Assembly (NCBI GenBank): GCA_035528895.1
Contig: DATKXS010000166.1
Span: 1 to 16,064 of the forward strand
Direction: 5' to 3'
Length of the DNA stretch: 16,064 nucleotides
DNA from: UBA8522 sp035528895
Lineage (GTDB): Bacteria > Acidobacteriota > Aminicenantia > Aminicenantales > UBA8522
Below, piece after piece: positions 12,018 through 16,064 of the stretch. The notes beneath the pieces are model-generated. The model saw nothing but the letters and a program-made list of their open reading frames with translations, was not told where the DNA came from and ran no database searches. A program made the translations under genes and the position numbers. Each line of letters begins with the position of its first letter. The stretch's first letter is position 1.

Positions 12018-14894
12018 ATGAAAAGTCTGAAACAGATCGCTGCCAAGTCTGTTTTAACCGAAAGCCAGCTCAAAAAGCTGGAGAAGATCATCCTCAGCCA
12101 AGGCCCTTATACCCAAGAAGCCGTCCGCGAGGAACTGGACTGGTTCTGCACCGGCCTGGGGATGAACGATTACTATTTCCAGACGACATCCCTCCAGACG
12201 ATCGCCGACCACATCCGGGCCATCAAGGCCGCCGAGATCATCGCCACCATCAAACAAGAGAAGGTCTTCAAGGTCGACCTGGCCACCGAGCACACCAACG
12301 ACGCCATCTATCTCGTCGACGACGAACACCCTCGCAGCCTGGAGGTCGAACGGCACATCGAGGAGAAGTACCCGAACTGCCGCCTTCAATCCTACCGCAC
12401 GGCGCGCAAAGCTCTCGGAGTCGAGCACCTGAGAATGTATGTCGTCTGCCTCCCTGAGTTTTTAGAAGCTCAGCCCGCTCCCGACGAAACAGACCTGAAA
12501 AAGATCGGCGACACCATCTTCCTGGCCACGGCCGCCCGGGAGACGGTGGCCCGCTATCAGGCTTTGATCACCAAGACGAAGGGCTGGGAAAGTCCATACA
12601 TCGACATCACCAAGTGCCGGCGAGGCGGCGAGATCCGGATCACGGTCGTGACCAAGCGCGATTCCAGCCACCGTTTTTTCTCTAATGTTTCGGACGTGTT
12701 CAACTCGCACGGCCTGGTCTCCAGCCGCAAGTACATCGAACAGTTCTCCAACGGCCGGACGGCCTATTCGTTTTATCTCAAGGAAATCAAAGACCGGAGC
12801 CTCGTCCAGGACCTGGTCGAGGACATCAGCCTCATCTACGTGATCCCTGAATCTCCTTTGTCCGGCCTTTTCCGTGACGGGAAGTTGACCGCCCAGGAAA
12901 CCGTCTTCGGTGTCTCCGCCTGGAGTTTCTGCCACCAGTTCCTGACCGGCTACAACGATGAGTACCTGCGCCTGGCCGAAGCCCTCAAGGACTCGCCCGA
13001 GCTCCTGGGCACCTTGCGAAACCTCAAGACCAAGCTGGTCAAGGACACTTACGCCGAGCAGCGGGTCTGGGATGCCTTCATGGAAAACCCGGTCCACTTG
13101 AAGAAGCTCTTCTGGCTGTTCGACCGGAGGCTCAGCCCCTCTTCCCGATCCCGGGAGGTCAAGAAGGAGTTGGAGGAGCTACGCAAAGAGATCATCCGGA
13201 ATGTTCCGGTGGAGATCGACCGGGACATCCTACTCGCCGCCGCCCTGTTCATCGATTCCATCCTGAAGACCAATTTCTATGTCAAGGAAAAGACTTCTCT
13301 TTCCTACATGTACAATCCCGCGTTCTTGAACTCGGTCGATTACCCGGAAAGGCCTTTCGGTGTTTTCCACGTCGTCGGCGCCGAACTTCGCGGCTTCCAC
13401 GTCCGCTTCCGCGACATCGCCCGCGGGGGCATCCGCATCGTCCGGTCCAACAACCTCCAGACCTATCTCAACAATTCCGACTTCATTTTCGACGAAAACT
13501 ACAACCTCGCCTCCACCCAACAGCGCAAGAACAAAGACATTCCGGAAGGCGGTTCGAAGGGAACCATCCTGCTCCGCTGGGGCTACGAGCAGCGGGCCGA
13601 CGAAGCCTTCAAGAAGTACATCGACGGCCTGCTCGACCTTATGCTCAACGAGAAAGGGGTGGTCGATTTCTACGGAAAAGAGATCCTGCTCTTCCTCGGT
13701 CCCGACGAGGGCACGGCGGAGCTCATGGAATGGGCCGCCCTGCGGGCCAGAACCCGGGGCTACCGCTACTGGAGGTCCTTCTCCACCGGTAAGCCCGTCT
13801 CCATGGGGGGGATTCCGCACGACCTCTACGGCATGACCACCAACTCCATCCACGAGTACGTCCTAAAATCCCTGGAGAAACTGGGGCTCAAAGAGGAGAA
13901 TATCACGAAAGTGATGACGGGCGGTCCGGACGGCGACCTGGGAAGCAATGAGATCCTGATCTCCAAGGACCGGATCCTGTCCATAGTCGACGGCTCGGGC
14001 GTCCTTTCCGACCCGGCCGGGCTCGACCGGCGTGAACTCACCCGCCTGGCCAAGGAGCGGAAAATGGTCGAACATTTCCGCCGGGAACGCCTTTCCAAGC
14101 AGGGTTTCTTCGTCGGCATCAAAGAGCACAACGTCATCCTTCCGGACGGCGAACGGCTGGAATCGGGCCTCGATTTCCGGAACGCTTTCCATCTCCACCC
14201 CAAGTTCGCGGCCGACCTCTTCGTTCCCTGCGGCGGCCGGCCCTCTTCGATCACCATCAACAACTGGCAGAACTGCTTGGATGACAAAGGCCGTCCGCGC
14301 TTCAAGGTCATCGTCGAAGGGGCCAACCTGTTTATCACTCAACAGGCCAGGCTCCGGCTCGAAGAAAAGGGCGGCGTCATCTACAAGGAGGCCTCGGCCA
14401 ACAAGGGCGGCGTCACCTCGTCATCGCTCGAAGTCCTGGCCAGCCTCGCCTTGACCGACGAAGAGTACGAGGAGCTAATGTGCGTCAAGCGGGGAGTCGT
14501 TCCCCCTTTCCGGAAAAAATACGTTGCCCAGATCCTGGAGATCATCCGCGAGAACGCCCGGCTCGAGTTCGACATCATCTGGAAGGAGAACGAGACCCGG
14601 AAGATCCCACGGTCCATCCTCACCGACCTCATCAGCGAGAAGATCAACTTGATCAAAGACGCGGTCGGGAAGTCGGACCTGGTCAACGACCGGAGTTTAT
14701 TCAAAAAGGTGACCGAGTGCTGTATCCCCGGGGCGCTGGTCGAGGAGATCGGGTTCGCCAAGACCATCAAGCGGGTGCCGATGACCTACCTCAAGGCGCT
14801 GTTCGCCTCGGAGCTGGCCAGCCGGTATGTCTACCGGTATGGGCTGGACGCCAACGAGGTCAACTTCTACGAGTTCGTGAAGAAGGCCCGCTGA
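12018..14894 (+). CDS. Large NAD-type glutamate dehydrogenase (GDH2-like, 958 aa)
   Basis: Catalyses oxidative deamination of glutamate to 2-oxoglutarate and ammonia, with NAD as the expected cofactor. It belongs to the large-subunit class (about 1000 residues, like fungal GDH2), not the usual 420-450 aa bacterial hexamer. The N-terminal ~430 residues are a regulatory region; residues about 206-254 resemble an ACT-like module. The catalytic part has PEGGSKG (509-515), GPDEGTAELM (561-570), GGIPHDLYGMT (597-607), the dinucleotide-binding segment GGPDGDLGSNEI (635-646), EGANLFITQQAR (767-778) and ASANKGGVTSSSLEV (792-806). It has its own sigma-70-like promoter, so it is probably independent of the hydrogenase genes. 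It is convergent with pstB. Confidence 0.93.
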   Translation: MKSLKQIAAKSVLTESQLKKLEKIILSQGPYTQEAVREELDWFCTGLGMNDYYFQTTSLQTIADHIRAIKAAEIIATIKQEKVFKVDLATEHTNDAIYLVDDEHPRSLEVERHIEEKYPNCRLQSYRTARKALGVEHLRMYVVCLPEFLEAQPAPDETDLKKIGDTIFLATAARETVARYQALITKTKGWESPYIDITKCRRGGEIRITVVTKRDSSHRFFSNVSDVFNSHGLVSSRKYIEQFSNGRTAYSFYLKEIKDRSLVQDLVEDISLIYVIPESPLSGLFRDGKLTAQETVFGVSAWSFCHQFLTGYNDEYLRLAEALKDSPELLGTLRNLKTKLVKDTYAEQRVWDAFMENPVHLKKLFWLFDRRLSPSSRSREVKKELEELRKEIIRNVPVEIDRDILLAAALFIDSILKTNFYVKEKTSLSYMYNPAFLNSVDYPERPFGVFHVVGAELRGFHVRFRDIARGGIRIVRSNNLQTYLNNSDFIFDENYNLASTQQRKNKDIPEGGSKGTILLRWGYEQRADEAFKKYIDGLLDLMLNEKGVVDFYGKEILLFLGPDEGTAELMEWAALRARTRGYRYWRSFSTGKPVSMGGIPHDLYGMTTNSIHEYVLKSLEKLGLKEENITKVMTGGPDGDLGSNEILISKDRILSIVDGSGVLSDPAGLDRRELTRLAKERKMVEHFRRERLSKQGFFVGIKEHNVILPDGERLESGLDFRNAFHLHPKFAADLFVPCGGRPSSITINNWQNCLDDKGRPRFKVIVEGANLFITQQARLRLEEKGGVIYKEASANKGGVTSSSLEVLASLALTDEEYEELMCVKRGVVPPFRKKYVAQILEIIRENARLEFDIIWKENETRKIPRSILTDLISEKINLIKDAVGKSDLVNDRSLFKKVTECCIPGALVEEIGFAKTIKRVPMTYLKALFASELASRYVYRYGLDANEVNFYEFVKKAR

Positions 14895-14898
14895 AAGG

Positions 14899-14910
14899 GA
14901 TCAGCTGATC
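14899..14910. repeat. 12-bp palindrome at the gdh/pstB convergence
   Basis: GATCAGCTGATC is a perfect palindrome covering the pstB stop codon, 4 bp after the gdh stop. It is too short and lacks flanking T-runs to be called a bidirectional terminator. Confidence 0.4.
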
Positions 14911-15662
14911 TCCCCGGTAAGATAGGCGCGCGTCCGGGGGTCCCGCGGTTCCGCAAACACTTCGGCCGCCGGACCGTGCTCGATAAGCTCTCCCAGATAC
15001 AGGAAAGCGATATAGTCGGCGATCCGCTTGGCCTGTCTTAGGATATGAGTCACGACGACCACCGTGTAATCCTTCTTGAGCTCGATCAGCCTTCGCTCTA
15101 CGTTCTGGCTGGACTGCGGGTCCAGGGCCGAGGTCGGCTCATCGCCCAGGATGATCTCGGGTTCGACGGCCAGGCCGCGGGCCAGGCAGAGCCGCTGCTG
15201 CTGGCCGACGGAGAGACGAGAGGCCGGCTCGGACAGCCGGTCCTTGACTTCCTCCCACAGGCCGGCCACGCGCAGATGGCTCTCGACGACCTCGTTAAGA
15301 TCCTTCCTACCCCTCAGGCCGTGGATGCGCGGCCCATAGGCGACATTGTCGTAGATGGACATCGGGAGCGCCTGCGGCCTCTGGGAGAGAAGCCCCATTT
15401 TCTTTCGGACCTGGGTCACTTCGGTCCGGGGATCATAAATATCAACGCCGTCCACCAGGACCCGGCCGCAGACCCGAACGCCACCGGACGGGTCCAGAAG
15501 CCGGTTCAGGGACTTCAACAGCGTCGTCTTCCCGCAGCCCGAAGGACCGATGATGACCGTGATTTTCCGGTCGGGGATATCAATGCTGATGTCCTTCAGA
15601 ACCTGCAGCGGCCCGAAGAAGACACTCAGTTTCTGGATGCTGATATGCGGCCTGATGTCCAT
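14901..15662 (-). CDS. pstB: Phosphate ABC transporter ATP-binding protein PstB
   Basis: 253-aa ATPase energising high-affinity phosphate import through PstCA. Residues are counted from the ATG at 15662. Walker A is GPSGCGKTT (about 39-47). PstB-typical segments are NRLLDP, LVDGVDIYDP and MSIYDNVAYGPRIHG. The ABC signature reads LSVGQQQR (usual LSGGQQQR), and Walker B plus D-loop read ILGDEPTSALDP (usually LMDEP). The H-loop histidine is in VVTHILRQA. The start at 15662 is preferred because AAAAGGA lies 7 nt before it; an ATG at 15689 would add nine residues and overlap pstA by 14 bp. It lies downstream of pstA. No phoU follows: the next gene is the convergent glutamate dehydrogenase. Confidence 0.9.
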   Translation of the reverse strand: MDIRPHISIQKLSVFFGPLQVLKDISIDIPDRKITVIIGPSGCGKTTLLKSLNRLLDPSGGVRVCGRVLVDGVDIYDPRTEVTQVRKKMGLLSQRPQALPMSIYDNVAYGPRIHGLRGRKDLNEVVESHLRVAGLWEEVKDRLSEPASRLSVGQQQRLCLARGLAVEPEIILGDEPTSALDPQSSQNVERRLIELKKDYTVVVVTHILRQAKRIADYIAFLYLGELIEHGPAAEVFAEPRDPRTRAYLTGEIS

Positions 15663-15675
15663 CGGAGTGTCCTTT

Positions 15676-16064
15676 TCATTTGACGACATGACGGGTGTAC
15701 CTTTTGCTCAGTCCCCGCGCCAGAAGGCTGATGATAAGGATCAAGATAGTGAGCACGGCCGCCGAAGCATAAGCCCTCTGTTGGACCTCGGGGAAGGGGG
15801 TCCCCAGTTGAAAAAAGATCGCCAAAGGCAATGTCGCCGCCGGCTGGAGGAGCGAGGTTGGAAGCCGGTCGGTGAAACCGGCCGTAAAAAGGACCGAGGC
15901 GGCGTCGCCGATGCCCCGGCCGAAGGCGATCAGGACGGCCGTCATCAGACCGGGGAGGCATTGCCGAACGACGACCTTGACGGCCGTTTCGAGCCGGGTC
16001 GCCCCCAGCGAGTAGGAAGCGTCCAGAAGCTCCGCCGGGACCATCCGGATGACCTCGTCGGCGG
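15676..16064 (-). CDS. pstA: Phosphate ABC transporter permease PstA (5' partial)
   Basis: C-terminal part of the inner-membrane phosphate permease; the frame is open to the window edge, so the N-terminal half is missing. The coupling-loop motif is clear: EVIRMVPAELLDASYSLGATRLET, here read in pieces as 'EVIRMVP' and 'ASYSLGATRLET'. The segment PGLMTAVLIAFGRGIGDAA and a final transmembrane helix near 'AAVLTILILIISLLARGL' follow. It ends with a basic RYTRHVVK tail and overlaps or abuts pstB. PstA rather than PstC is inferred from adjacency to pstB and the C-terminal form. Confidence 0.88.
   Translation of the reverse strand, partial: ADEVIRMVPAELLDASYSLGATRLETAVKVVVRQCLPGLMTAVLIAFGRGIGDAASVLFTAGFTDRLPTSLLQPAATLPLAIFFQLGTPFPEVQQRAYASAAVLTILILIISLLARGLSKRYTRHVVK

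Noticed and set aside
1..16064. tRNA, rRNA, CRISPR arrays, insertion sequences or phage genes
   Set aside because: I found no cloverleaf, regularly spaced repeats, transposase or integrase in any frame.

Overview
This is a GC-rich bacterial window with short gaps, many overlapping start/stop codons and two sigma-54 (-24/-12) promoters. Its centre is a cytoplasmic group 3b-type [NiFe] hydrogenase (sulfhydrogenase) locus with its own regulators and two maturation genes. The gene content suits an anaerobic, probably fermentative or syntrophic bacterium of the Acidobacteriota/Aminicenantes or former deltaproteobacterial kind. That placement is a guess from gene style, because there is no rRNA or other phylogenetic marker here.

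Layout. At 1-3292 a Cache-domain sensor histidine kinase (5' end cut by the window) overlaps an NtrC-type, sigma-54-activating response regulator. The 3293-3599 gap carries an IHF-like site, a sigma-54 promoter and a leader hairpin. It leads into the four-gene operon hydB-hydG-hydD-hydA (3600-8101), in the same order as the Pyrococcus furiosus sulfhydrogenase operon. After a strong hairpin, a second sigma-54 promoter with nearly the same IHF-like arrangement drives a protein made of two receiver domains (8456-9244). A hairpin-rich gap of about 436 bp follows. Next come a soluble REC-histidine kinase, a 30-codon stump of a hydrogenase maturation protease, hypB and hypA (9681-11890), all joined by overlapping codons. 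A sigma-70-like promoter then drives a large (958 aa) NAD-type glutamate dehydrogenase. It converges, with 6 bp between stop codons, on a phosphate transporter segment (pstB and partial pstA) on the minus strand.

How it fits together. The kinase/NtrC pair probably senses an extracytoplasmic signal and switches on hydBGDA through sigma-54. HydB and HydG move electrons between NAD(P)(H) and the HydD/HydA catalytic pair. HypA and HypB supply nickel to HydA.

The most notable observation is in HydA. It does not end shortly after its last nickel-binding motif (DPCVSCSAH, residues 413-421) but continues for about 177 residues into a HycI/HybD-like maturation endopeptidase domain that keeps the three expected metal-ligand positions (Asp458, Asp500, His527). 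The hydrogenase therefore appears to carry its own processing protease as its removable C-terminal tail. The stand-alone protease expected next to hypBA is reduced to its first 30 codons, which fits replacement by the fused copy. In addition, the small subunit HydD has Asp19 where the second cysteine of the proximal-cluster CxxC motif is expected.
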